A stretch of DNA of 64,000 nt from Anisakis pegreffii (lineage: Eukaryota > Nematoda > Chromadorea > Rhabditida > Anisakidae): positions 1-64,000 of the forward strand of contig JAPYMA010000149.1 of NCBI GenBank assembly GCA_035041965.1. Direction: 5' to 3'. Each line of letters starts with the position of its first letter. Position 1 is the first letter of the stretch. Made by a program: the position numbers and the translations under genes. Of the stretch, positions 52,201 through 64,000 are shown in pieces. The notes under the pieces are model-generated. The model searched no databases and was not told the DNA's origin. It saw nothing but the letters and a program-made list of their open reading frames with translations.

Positions 52201-55200
52201 GGCATCTTTTTAGGCGGAGAAAAACGTCGAATATTATTGCTGACAATAAGTTGATACCTAATAGCAAGTATGATTACTGATTCACTTTTGCATCTGCTTT
52301 ATTCGATAAGAAAGTGCGACCTCGCGATTTTTGTGTTACGCAGCTAACTGCATTATGACAGTCGCAAAAGTAGACTCTGAAATAGAAACAATCTCATGCT
52401 TTTGGGAGTAACAAACGATTCAAGTAGTTTTTAGTTTCGTATACCTTCCGAAAAAGTTCGATTCTTTTCAACAGTCTTGATGGCAAAAATATAACTCACG
52501 AAATTACAAAAAGAAGCGATAAGTTCGTGCGATCATCAGACATCAAAAGTTCACTTAAAGTTTTGAATCGTATTCAAAGTTATTTCCCGCAAACGCTACT
52601 GACTCGAGTGCAAGGAACTGAGCAAAGAGATGCAATAGGACATCGCGCAATATGCTGTCGTCGTTTTCGTGATGAATCTTGAGTAGAATAAATAGTTAGC
52701 ATTGTTATTATACACTTAGATCTATCCGAAACGTTTCTAAAGTAAACTAACAAATAGAGCAACTCAAGAAGTTCGCAAACAGAAACTGCTATTTTGTTCG
52801 AGCAATACCTATCATTCTAAGAGTTTTTAACATTATCAACACGAAGAAAGTTCCTCAATGAGAATAGAATGTACAAAAAGGGAACAAAAAAGGCAACAAA
52901 ATATATAAAAATGGGATAAATGAAAGGAGAAAACGGTGATTATACAAGGCACACAATATAACCAAAACAAAGGAACGTTTGTGAGTTGCGATTGAATAAC
53001 TCCAATAAACTCATCGATGAAAAACTAAGAAACCGCGAACGAGCTCATTTGAAGTGTTCAGCGAAAGAAATTGTTAATTGCGTGTCGCCATGAAACGAGG
53101 AATACGAAATATTTGAAGATGCAATAAAATTGATTCAATCAGATTAAATCGTTGGATAAAACGCATTCAAAAAAAGAAGATTACACGAGTTTCGCTTGGA
53201 TCGTTACCATGTTAAGCGTAAGCCTAATTGCGTTCACCTGTCAAACTGGGTACGATAAATCAAGTGTTTGATTAATTTCAATGAAGTGTGAGTGAGAACA
53301 GAATGCATGTGAGCAGAACACATGGAAGAAATGTGCAACAGAATGGAATAAAATAATCGTTGAAAAATACATGCATGGATAATTAATTTCATCCTTCTGA
53401 TAAATGTGTAAAAGCGAGTTATGATGCGGAAAATATACACTTATGTACAGCACTAGTGAACAGAAGACAAAGAAGAGCGTCGAGTGTGAACAATGAGTTT
53501 CTGATGGTAGATGAGTCTGATGGCACGTGGCACTGATTCGAAGTAGATTCACAAAATACAGCATGTTTGCATGATTACCGTCAATGTTTACAATATCTCA
53601 CGATTGTACATCGTGTAATTGGTTTACGATAGCAGCTGTCCCTGATTATACATTCAACTACGCTTCAACCTCAAATGACTGCGTTCGTCACATGAATGAA
53701 TTCAACACTTACCGCCAACACCACGGATCGAAAATTAACCCATAGCATAATTCACCGAACTGCGATGACGTTTTCGTAATCACAAGAACTCAATTAGCTA
53801 TAATGTGATTTCATTTTCATCTTCAACAATTTCATTTCTAGAAACTGCTTCAAACGCAAGTTTTGGTACGTAAGCGAGGACGAATTCAAAATAGAATTTT
53901 TTGATGTTTTGAATCGAGTGGAATGATATAAACTACAAAGGTTGCTTGAAAATGACAGGAACGCTTGCTTGTATGTGTGTTGTCCTCTCTGAACTGCAAA
54001 TGAGCTATGAATTGCGAATAATAACAAAACATTCATACAATGCAAAAATGAATAGTTGAAACGGTGGTGAAATTAATTTGATACATTCGAATGGAAGAAA
54101 CACATTGTTGAAATATGCTTTAATATGTTTTAAGTGTCTTCGTGAATAGACTTTATGGAATGAGAGCTGAAAATAAGCATCATTTGAATTGTGAATGAAA
54201 TTTGAAATGAATGCTGAAATAGGTCAAGAATGTTATCGATAGAAAATGGATCTTAGAAACAATGGTCGTCATCGGAATGATTCAATATGATGCTATTCGT
54301 GCACTGTTTTACGCATTTCACACACCTAAATATGAGCAACATTTGGAGAAAACAATAATGGAATAATCACAAATAATACGACTGAATAACGTAAACACAC
54401 ATAAAATGCATAATAACACATCAAACGATCTTCCTTAACTAAACTTTACAACGTAAAACAGAGGTTGTCCTATGCGGAATTTGACTGATATGATGACTCT
54501 CACATCAGGCGTGCATCAATGTTACTACCTCAGTTAAGTATATGCTTTGAACAAAGAAATGAATGACAATAACGATCGTTTGGTACAAAACGAAAATAAT
54601 CGCTGCTGGTTAGCAGCGGAATCGTCAGTCAAGAACCGGTCACGCAAAATCCATTCGTAAATTAGACCTTCTCTATTAGTTCAGTCATCACCGTATTTTC
54701 AACTAGATATTTACCGCTTTCAGTCTCGAAAATGCAAAACTCCGTAATGAGTGATTGAAAAAGCTAGAGAAGACGAAAAAGACGAAAAACAAACGAATTT
54801 GTAAGAAGAAAGAAGTCTAAAAAATTTTACCAACAATTTCACACTGGACGTTGAAAACAAGTAAATTTTTAAGGAAGAATGCCCTTTTAAAGTTAGTTTC
54901 GAAAAAAAGGATACACGATGATGAAATTCGATATGACATGCGCACACGAATCGGTTCACGTTCAAATGACCTTCACAATGCCGAACATTTCCGACAATTA
55001 GTTCTTACTTCAGAGCCAAACGGAATCGAGCGGCGAACAATACGGATAGAGGACTGACTCATGGACATTGGCTGGGTACTAATTGAAAAAACAAAAAGTC
55101 TCAGTCAAACAGCGCAACTGAGCTGTACAATTACTCATCGAAACAGCTTTATTAACCGTTAGAAATCCAACGAGTCAAAAGGCCAAAAATCAGGTCATTT

Positions 55201-58200
55201 AGAAGTCGGATTATGGGCTTATTATAAAGTGAAGGGTGGAAGTAAGACGTGCTTAGGAACAGGATTAGTTTGATGATGCATCATCAAAGCTATACGGCAT
55301 TCATATGAAAACAATGTCGCTCAATTGAATGTCGCTCAATCCTCTATTTCAATCATTTTGAGATGTTGGAATAGGTAATTTGTCACAATGATTATTCACT
55401 GAACGATACCTTTCTTGTCATAAAAACGAGCGTTATTTAGTGATGAACTTAGTAGATAATTTCTTTCAAATTCACAACGTATACGATTGTAACTCAACGA
55501 ATTTCAGATCATTTGTCATGCATTATTTACATCAATTTCTGATCTGATATCGTTGTATCAGACGAAACTGAAGAGGCAACATAAATTTTACACAACGATA
55601 ATCGACAGAACCGGTATAATCGCCATCATCTGAATAAATCTGAATCATACGACTACAGCACGTCGAACGTCGAAAAAATTCATTTGAGTGAACGAAAAAA
55701 CATCTAAAGGTCACCGTCATTTCATTAACGACAATCGCAGTGAACAGAAGAGAAAGAACTTCAAATGAATTTGCCGATAATCAATGAATATCATCGTAAA
55801 AATAATTATAACCCAACCATCATTTACATTTGGCGATTTCCGTAAAATGAAGAAATGAAATAAATCAACACTCATTCAAAATGAACTTAAATTAAGTGAA
55901 TCAAAAGAGAAATTTAAAGTCACTTCAGAACTCAAATGTCAAAATTGTATCAATGAACAAGTCATAATTGGAGTGACGTTTTTCATGGAATGTAATGCGA
56001 CATTTAGTAACGAACACAATGATTAAATTTTGAGAATTAAAAGGACGAACGATGAAATATCGAAACCGAAACGGTTGAATGAAAGCAGTGATTTCAAGAG
56101 CAATAGTCTGTAAAATGAGGGACACTATAACCTTGTTGAATGACGGACATTCAGTGTGGTAATTGCATGAGTTCGTGACATAACGACCTAGCAATGGCAA
56201 TTCAGAACGATTATCGTAATGGAAATAATGGCGACGAGGGCGAACAAGGAGGCTAGGAAATTATTATCAATGAAAAAGAGAAGATGTCAAATAAAATTGC
56301 AATTAAATCTGAACGATTAAGAATAGCGATTCGTTTTTAATTTCGTCCATCAAATCAATGATGCATTGAGGAAGAGCAACGAAAGTAGAAGTTGTTGTCA
56401 CAATATTGTTTAATGCTTTGACAACTCCCAAATGATATATTTCAAAAACATTTCCAATTTTGAATTTCTTTTAAAGTCACAACAAAAATCGTGAAAGCAC
56501 CAATAATTCAAGCTCCATTGATATAGGTATCTATTATACGTAACATAATGTCAACAATGAAATAATTCTATTCTAATTCCACATTCGTCACTCCTATGCG
56601 AATCTGTTCTACAATTGGAGCTGACATAAATAGAATGGAAATTGTGGAAAAGGATTCCGCATGAGTGGAAGACTTGAAAAATAAGTAGAATCGCTTTATT
56701 TTCTCGGATGGATTTGAGCGTAATCTATAATCATTGGTTCAATACGCACATTTGTGGTTCATGAGTTTTATTGATAAGAAACAATCTTGTTCGAACCGAT
56801 TCATTCGTCCACGATAAACGCTTTTATTGTTCAGTAGTACTTTCAGCACTCGGAAAACGTTTAAAAATAAAATGAATGGTACAAATCGACTATTCTGAAT
56901 GTAAAAATAGAATGAATGGCTTTAAAAAACTGTCCATCCAATATAATTGCCCTTTTACATCAAAGGTAAAATGACCCACTGCAAAGAGCAATTATTCGTT
57001 GCAACAGGTAGCAATGATTTCTCACTACAGGTATCATTGAACGTGCAATCAAAGAAAATATTTGACCGACTTATCGCTTTGTAAATATAATAGAACTTAT
57101 TCAAAAAATTAAATGTAACAGATCAGGAAATGAATTGGAATCGAAGTAACAATTTGTAAACATTTAACGAAAACTGAGGAAAGTACCGTAGAAGTTTTTT
57201 ATGACTGGAATGAAATTTCCAAGATTGAATCAATAAGACGGTGGGAGATAGTTTCAGCTATTTCGGTCGAAGCCAAATTACCGGATAATAGAAATGTCGC
57301 ATATGAAAAGAACCATCGAAACAGTTTATTAATATGTATACGTTGAGCTGGTGACTACAAATGATTAACGTCGTTTGATAACGAGGAATTTATAGGATTG
57401 AACGATAGAAATGGATATGGCGGATGGAATGTAAGCTGCTAGATGTGAAGAGAATGATGCTTTGTAAACGGATACGTGCATTCACTAGATACCTATTTTC
57501 ATTTGCTTTGTATTCAATCTTCAACCGAGAAGCTTTAAGGATAGCTTCATTGTCAACGTTGCTTATGTATGGAATTAACTTTGGCATGACACCTCATAAT
57601 CAGTCCCGAACAAAAGATTTTGCAGTTGTTGAACGCATAAGGAAATAACGAAAAAAGCTTCGCAAAATGACGAAATAAAAATATTCTGAATGGTTTTGAT
57701 TCGATTTGAGGTATAACACTGCAAAAGATGATATTTAGATGACAACGAACGAAAGACGCTCATCGTCAGAGTATCAACGCAACTCTCAGAGATTGCGCTT
57801 CATACACAACAGTCGTTTGCTCCAACTCGTGAAATGGCTATTGTCCTCACGCAAATAAGATTCATACGAAATGCTTTTTTGATGCAGCACTTACCGCACC
57901 ATCAATACTATGCAAACAAACAAACGTATCGCCTGCTTGCCACAACATCCACATTTCCATATAAATCGCAATGAGCAAAGAGCAAAGAAGTGTAACAATG
58001 AGTCATCATCAAATGAATATATTGTCAAATTTTAAAATTTCATGATTGATATTGGATTTCAAAAGTTTTGAATGAATAGAAATGCATCCGATTGAAAAAC
58101 GGTATTCAACTGGTCACATTCTGGTGAATATATAAACCATTCACGTGTGGCGGGAGGAAGGGCGATTTAACGTTACACAAAATCAGTTTAGTACTGAAAA

Positions 58201-59702
58201 TTACGGCTGTTTATTGAGAAATTTATCACTATTTCAAAAAATCTTCATTCTAAATGAAGAAAAAATCAAACACATGCAAATGAATCTAATTTTTCAGCTT
58301 TTCAAGGCGATATCTGACAGTTTTTTTCAATCGATTCAAAATATCGTAAACTGAAATAATTGTAAAATCTATATTAATGAACAAAAATACGAACGCATAA
58401 CGAGGAACCTCAACGATGAATCGAAAAAAAAGACTGAATAAGATCGACGCTGCATTTATGGAACCTCATCTATCAAATTCGTACAATTCAACATCCGAAG
58501 AGCAGTCATAAACGTAGAACAATGTTTTTTACAGGAATTGTCAAGAATAACTTTTTCAGTTCCTTGATGCAAGATGAATTACGGCGTTTTCCATAACGCG
58601 ATAAAGAAGAGCAGCACAGAAATAAGCTGTACGATAACGGAAAATTAACTTAGTGGAGATGAACAAAAGAGATAGTGAACTTGCAGCCAATATAATGCCA
58701 TTATTCGAATCCGGTTCTCGAAAGAAGTTTAATCGTATGATCACTGCTATTTGTTTAGGGTAAAGCTTTTTGATATTTTGTTCAAATATTACAAGTTCAA
58801 TATTAAGAGCACTATAAGCCACTCATTTTCGAACGAACTCAGTCAACGAGCAATTTGCTAAAAGCGTGTCACTAAACTCGTTTAATTTTTAACAGCATTT
58901 CATCTGACGTATCTTGACAATCATTCATTTTAAAAGAGTATTCAAAGGTATACATCATTCAACGGGAATACGCCTTGAATGCAACCTTGAAAGGTAAATA
59001 CGAAGACTTCATCGCTAAAAATGACTTCTCATAGAAATTTCATTCATTTTGGGTGGAATAAATCGTTTAAAACAATGAAAAAAACGAGTGAATATATCAG
59101 TTGAGAGTGGTATTTATTCACAAATACTGGATTAGTGTTTGAACGAATAAACGCATGAATATGACTCCTGTTTGATATGATCCTTTTATTAGAATATAAA
59201 TGCATGAGCTCTCTCTTAAAGCTCTTATAATGAATAGAACCTATTTTGGAGTTTCGAATCAATCACTTTGAAAAGACGGTTGGTTCTGAGTTGAGTAACT
59301 TGCTGGGTCGATAGCGAATCAGATGAAGAGGTTCATTCACATTAATCCAGTGAGAATGAGTGACTTATGAGATGGACCACTCCTTTGAAATTCATCTCCA
59401 TACTGCCGCTATTCTCAGAAATGGCTCATTGCATACAGAGGGAAATCATTTGAATTTTAATAGCATTTTGATACATTGTCCCAAATGAATACACATTGTT
59501 TTATCTTGATAAAGAGACCGACGAGCTGTTATTTCTGAGTTACGACTTTTATGCTCGACAACTGCATCTTTAACAACTCGTTTTGTGATGAGGCTAAAAC
59601 ATTGCTCGTTTATTTGATTCAGTAACTGCTATAAATAGATTTGCATAGTTTGACGTAGTATAGTAATGCAGTGGAAATGTTGAGTAATATGAGGTGGCTT
59701 CA
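49267..59702. other. Gene-poor interval
   Basis: 10.4 kb upstream of the FERM gene. I found no exon with recognisable protein similarity, no tRNA and no clear transposon. A short GC-rich patch at about 50570-50680 (GCCGCC, repeated CGTTCG) stands out from the AT-rich surroundings and could be a promoter or a 5' non-coding exon. The longest ORFs (about 60-107 codons) look random. Confidence 0.45.
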
Positions 59703-59732
59703 TTGAGACATTACCATTGATGCATGTCTCAA
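59703..59732. repeat. 9-bp inverted repeat
   Basis: TTGAGACAT and ATGTCTCAA separated by 12 nt, immediately left of the GGCTCA-rich segment. Confidence 0.8.
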
Positions 59733-59735
59733 AGA

Positions 59736-59875
59736 ATTTCTATCGGCTTGCTCACGAGCTCAGCTCGACTCAGTGGCTCACTGCCGGCTCGGCTTATGGC
59801 TCATGCCCATTAGCCATAAATTGAGTTGCTTTTTGGCTCAGTTTCGGCTCACACCTCGTCAGTCGTCCGCCACTG
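59736..59875. mobile_element. hAT-like element fragment
   Basis: GGCTCA/GAGCT-rich sequence ending CGTCCGCCACTG, whose reverse complement CAGTGGCGGACG is hAT-terminus-like. CAGTGGCTCACTG at 59771 gives a possible matching 7-bp terminal inverted repeat, but the flanking 8-mers do not match, so I see one convincing end only. Confidence 0.4.
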
Positions 59876-62800
59876 ATTAGTATTCACTGTTCAAGATGCT
59901 CAGCAATCTGTCAGCTGTAAAAAACACTTTGAAATTATCGATAAACTGCTGAAAACAACGATTCCCATGAGGCTTTCCACAGAATTCCAAACAGAATCGA
60001 CACAAAGTAAGAGTGTCTTAAGAAATTCGCCATTGTATGCACTTAGAAAAGTACTACACAAAATTCACATAAATTTTATGCTCATAGTATAAAAAAAGAC
60101 TGGAAAACAACTGTAAAATTGCATTGGATACTGCCCACATTACACTCGGCTATTTATGTTCGATCTGAATTCTCAACAAAATGCATAAGTCGTACGCATT
60201 TTATGAAAGTTGGAGTGAATTCCCGAAAATGAACTCAACATTCCTTCCAATAATTTACGAGGACTTAACCAAATGTTTATTAAACTGCATAAAAGAATCA
60301 GTTTCGATAAACTTGATGGTAAAGGGAAGGATTATCTCATAAGCAGTGCAATGCTTTCGAATATTATATTACTGACAGCATAGTGATGCAACGGTCGACA
60401 GACTGCTTCATATTACTGATTCAATGCCAAATAGCAAAGTTTGATGATTTGATCACAAATCAAGACAATCGAAAGCTAGTTCGCATTACGTTTTTGCTGA
60501 CGAGAGCTGACAACTCCGAAGCAAAAATTACAACTGTAATGCATACGTTTACTAATGGATATGTATACACATACAAAAGTCATGAAAAGTAACTAAATGC
60601 ACCTCCGAGGCATCTTTCTTCCATTTTCAAACCCTCCTCCATAATGACAAAGAAAGACGTAGAAAGAAAAGCCGCCTCAATTCATCATTACTTTAGCCAC
60701 TTAGAATTCAACACATTCCTTTTTTGGGAACACGATTTCACTTGTTCTTAGAAATTGAACCGTCTCTAACAATAGTTGCTATTTATAACCATACGAACAG
60801 AATCAGATTTCCGGGAAACCCTAATCATTTAAGCGAAAAATTCATTAAAATATGCGCGTCGATACGACATTCAAATGAAACATTAAAAAGGTCGTGAAAG
60901 ACGAAATTTGACATTTTAAAATATTCGTAATTCTATACTACAATTAATTTAGTAATGGAGCTTTACTGAGAAAATGAAGTGCATTTTCGGGATTACAAAT
61001 CATCATAAATAATACGTTGTGCTTTTATAAATGCTCTTTTCTTTTGAACAATTCTATGAAACTGTTTTTGACTGAGACATTTTCGTATAACAGAGCAATA
61101 GATAAACCGACACCTTCTCATTTAGTAGCACCATTGGCTGTCATCATGCATGTTCTTCTACTCGCTATGAAATACTTACTTGCGAGGAATTAGAGTGGAC
61201 GCATTCAAATTGGTGAAAATGAATTAGCGTTCGTCGCTTCATCACCATTAATAAATGATGACTTCAAATCGATTTTCAACCAAAACGTTATAATATATTC
61301 ATAATAAGATCGCAAAATCACACACGAGAGTAAATTCATGTGCACAAACAAGGGACACCGCTGAATTACTATACTTATATTACTTACTTTCATTTATGCA
61401 TGATGACTTCGAATATTCACGAGCGGAAGATGAATTGTTTTCAATGAAAAGACGCAAATTTAGAAAAAAAATAGAATCATATTTATGGTACAATCATTCA
61501 AGAAAGTTGTACGACCGTCAACGGCATATTCGTCCCGAAAAAACGAGTGCAATTGGTAAGATGTCATACTCACACACAATCGCTAACATTGACTGCAACT
61601 GTTATGTGACCACCAGTTATCACCAAGCATCAGAACGCAAACAACAATCGCTGAATTCAATTCTTCTCATGGCGCAAAATACTTGTGACGACCTCTACAA
61701 TTATCGACGTATATCATTCGCAGTCAGTTAAACAAAACTTTTAATATAAAATTCCGAGCAGGCAACGCGTTCGAAGCGATGATTCTCAAATGCCATAAGG
61801 CATCGTTTTTGTAGCGATGAGGCCAACTTCAGTATTTTGGAACGTATTTTTTAAAATAAATCAACGGTAAGAACGCATCCAACTGACAGCACACAACACC
61901 ATATTTCATGAACGACAATCGATAGAATCGAGTTTACGTAATGGAGTAACGGATGTACAATGAATGAATTTCCGTACAATTACGAGGTATAGATCACTTT
62001 TTTCTCTGGGAGAAGGATGGGTGAGAAAGGTGGGGTAAAACATCTGAAAAAAAGTAGATCAGGGATAAATGCACTTTTGGACATGGCAATAGTGAAACCC
62101 ATGAGAAACTGTATGTAAGCATGGGTAATAAGAGCTTTCTTTTCTGGATTTCTTCAAGGCACATAACACTGTAAAAACATTTTGAAACGCAAAAGCATGC
62201 ATGCTTTAAGAAGTCGCGTATTGAAAGCGATTTCTTGTCACGGGGGAATTGCAAATTAATTGGAGAAAATTTAGTAATATTCAAAAGAAAATGCAGTAAT
62301 ATTCAAAAATTATGGATATGCATTGATTAACTGAAAGCATGTTCTACTTTACTCTAAGGATTAATTTTTATATTCAATTAGTGAATGAATAGTCGATATA
62401 AAAAGAAGTTTTTGGCCTTTTAGCTCGAATAATTCACATGAATTAAGAAAGACGGGTGTACTCAGCAAATTTCGATGATTGACTATTGCGATTGCATGAC
62501 TGACTTTTATGCGCTTTCTGAAACAATTAATCAATGCTCAATAAGTACCTTGGAAATAACTCTTTAGTAAAGAATTCCTTCATAAACGAATACAAATGAT
62601 TCAAAAGAGTAAGCTGCATTACCAATATGGACAGTAATTTGAGTTCTGGAAAAAAGTTATTTTGAGAGCGATCAATTGTGAATGAAAAGGATGGAGTATA
62701 AAAATTGCTGTAAAGAGATACAGTTAGATTGGTGGCATTAAGCGCGTTTGGTACAGAGTGATTTGAACAATAGACAGTGTTATGTTCACATTTTGGAATT

Positions 62801-64000
62801 GTGCGAGGAATAGGTGGAAATTGCAACGAATGCTGAATGCAGATAGGCAGACGGTCGAAACATGATAAAAGTGACCTTGAGTTGGGAGTGGTAAATGGAA
62901 GTTGCACGGTGCAAAATTGAATGAATCAATGCACTGAGTACAATCAATCGTTCCGTAATAAAATTAACAATGGGAAATTACTATAAAGAATCGATAAGAA
63001 TACGCAAACGAATATTCATTATAATATCGCACGGTGCACGCAGACGAAATCATTGAAATTGATCAGTTATTAACGTTGACATTCGAAGGTTACGATTAGA
63101 GTTGTTTCGATTGATTCGTTCAGTGAAACATGCTCGTTTTGATGAACGATTGAGGAACGTCAGTCACTACCCGATAACGAAAAGGTTTAGTGGATCGATT
63201 TGGATGGAATAATCCGTTAAATACGATCGTTGAATGGTAAAATAAGCATGGAAATCATGAACGATGCCGAATAACTGCACTGCTCAGCAAGTTTTTCTCA
63301 CAATCGCACGCACATCCTTTTCACACTAACTAAGGAATATTAATAGCTCATAAAAGGCAACGATCAAGAGAACCGTAGAAATTGATTGCAGAATGAATGT
63401 GAAAGATTTCTTTTGCGCACGATCGCATGCAAAAAATTCTCACCGAGAATATGTCAACCAATTAGAAGAAATAAATGAAACCTCATAAATGCAGCGATTT
63501 ATTACCACTGCAGTGAAAGACGGTTCGATTTAAAGACATAATTAGCGGAACAAAACGAACTGGAACGTGCACAATGCGAAAATAAGCGAACAAAAACAGA
63601 ACGAGTTATGCTGCCAACAGATGCACTCAATCAGTAAATTCAACGGACCAATTCAGAAATTCGATAGGAAACAGTTGTAAAAAATACGCAGATATAAAGT
63701 AAGGTCGATGAGGATTATCGATGATTTGAAGCAATTAACGGTATTAAGAATGGATCAGAAAATGCATAATATCACAACAAATCGGCGAATGCATGCACTC
63801 TTTGTAAACACTTCTGATTGTGAATATGATTTGGATTTCGTAGATTTAAGCACATTCAATAACAGTTCTGAAAATAATAACAGTCGTAATAAATATAATA
63901 TTGACCATCGTTTACATAACTGAGAACGGCTATAATTTTATAGTTAATCCAAAACGAGTATTCGCATTAATCTGCAGTTGAGTAGATCTCAACAAATTTA
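59876..64000. other. Gene-poor right end of window
   Basis: 4.1 kb with no supportable gene. Plus-strand open stretches at 61396-61570 (followed by a GTAAGA donor) and broken coiled-coil-like frames at 63390-63660 are noted under findings. Confidence 0.4.

Noticed and set aside
62527..62907. 126-codon minus-strand ORF
   Set aside because: Longest ORF of the right end, but low-complexity and without recognisable domain, start context or splice partners.

Overview
The window looks like nuclear genome sequence from a nematode. It is AT-rich, its genes are split into many short exons, and introns almost always end in TTTCAG or a close variant. Four of the six clear genes have a TTCAG-type acceptor 0-27 nt upstream of the start codon, as expected for spliced-leader trans-splicing. 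I could not fix the species; an intron-rich parasitic clade would fit. All six clear protein genes are on the minus strand. I rebuilt their exon chains by hand, using protein-family similarity, GT/AG borders and phase continuity; for these six every junction keeps the frame.

Layout: (AT)n microsatellite (72-216); tRNA-dihydrouridine synthase DUS4L (635-3179); 18S rRNA m6A methyltransferase METTL5 (4214-5786); an apparently gene-free 3.4 kb; a WW-PH-RhoGAP protein of the ARHGAP9/12/15/27 class (9196-14375, 5' end uncertain); a possible small plus-strand gene (about 15433-16087); the U3 snoRNP protein MPP10 (16414-22139); a long disordered Ser/Glu/Arg-rich protein (22407-25718) whose last exon splices in frame into MPP10; tRNA-Pro(AGG) (26334-26405); nucleolar zinc-finger protein LYAR (27133-28637); two hAT-like non-autonomous transposons (29241-29875 and 30009-30593); and an EPB41L5/Yurt-type FERM protein of 17 exons (32690-49245) with a 7 kb first intron. 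From 49.3 kb to the end I see no gene I can support, only small repeats and chance-level ORFs.

Functionally, DUS4L, METTL5, MPP10 and LYAR all serve rRNA/tRNA maturation or ribosome biogenesis and lie on one strand within 28 kb, together with a tRNA gene. The RhoGAP and FERM genes belong to cytoskeletal and cell-polarity signalling. The observations I would check first are the in-frame joining of the disordered protein to MPP10, the candidate trans-splice acceptors (including one abutting the DUS4L ATG), and the transposon pair.
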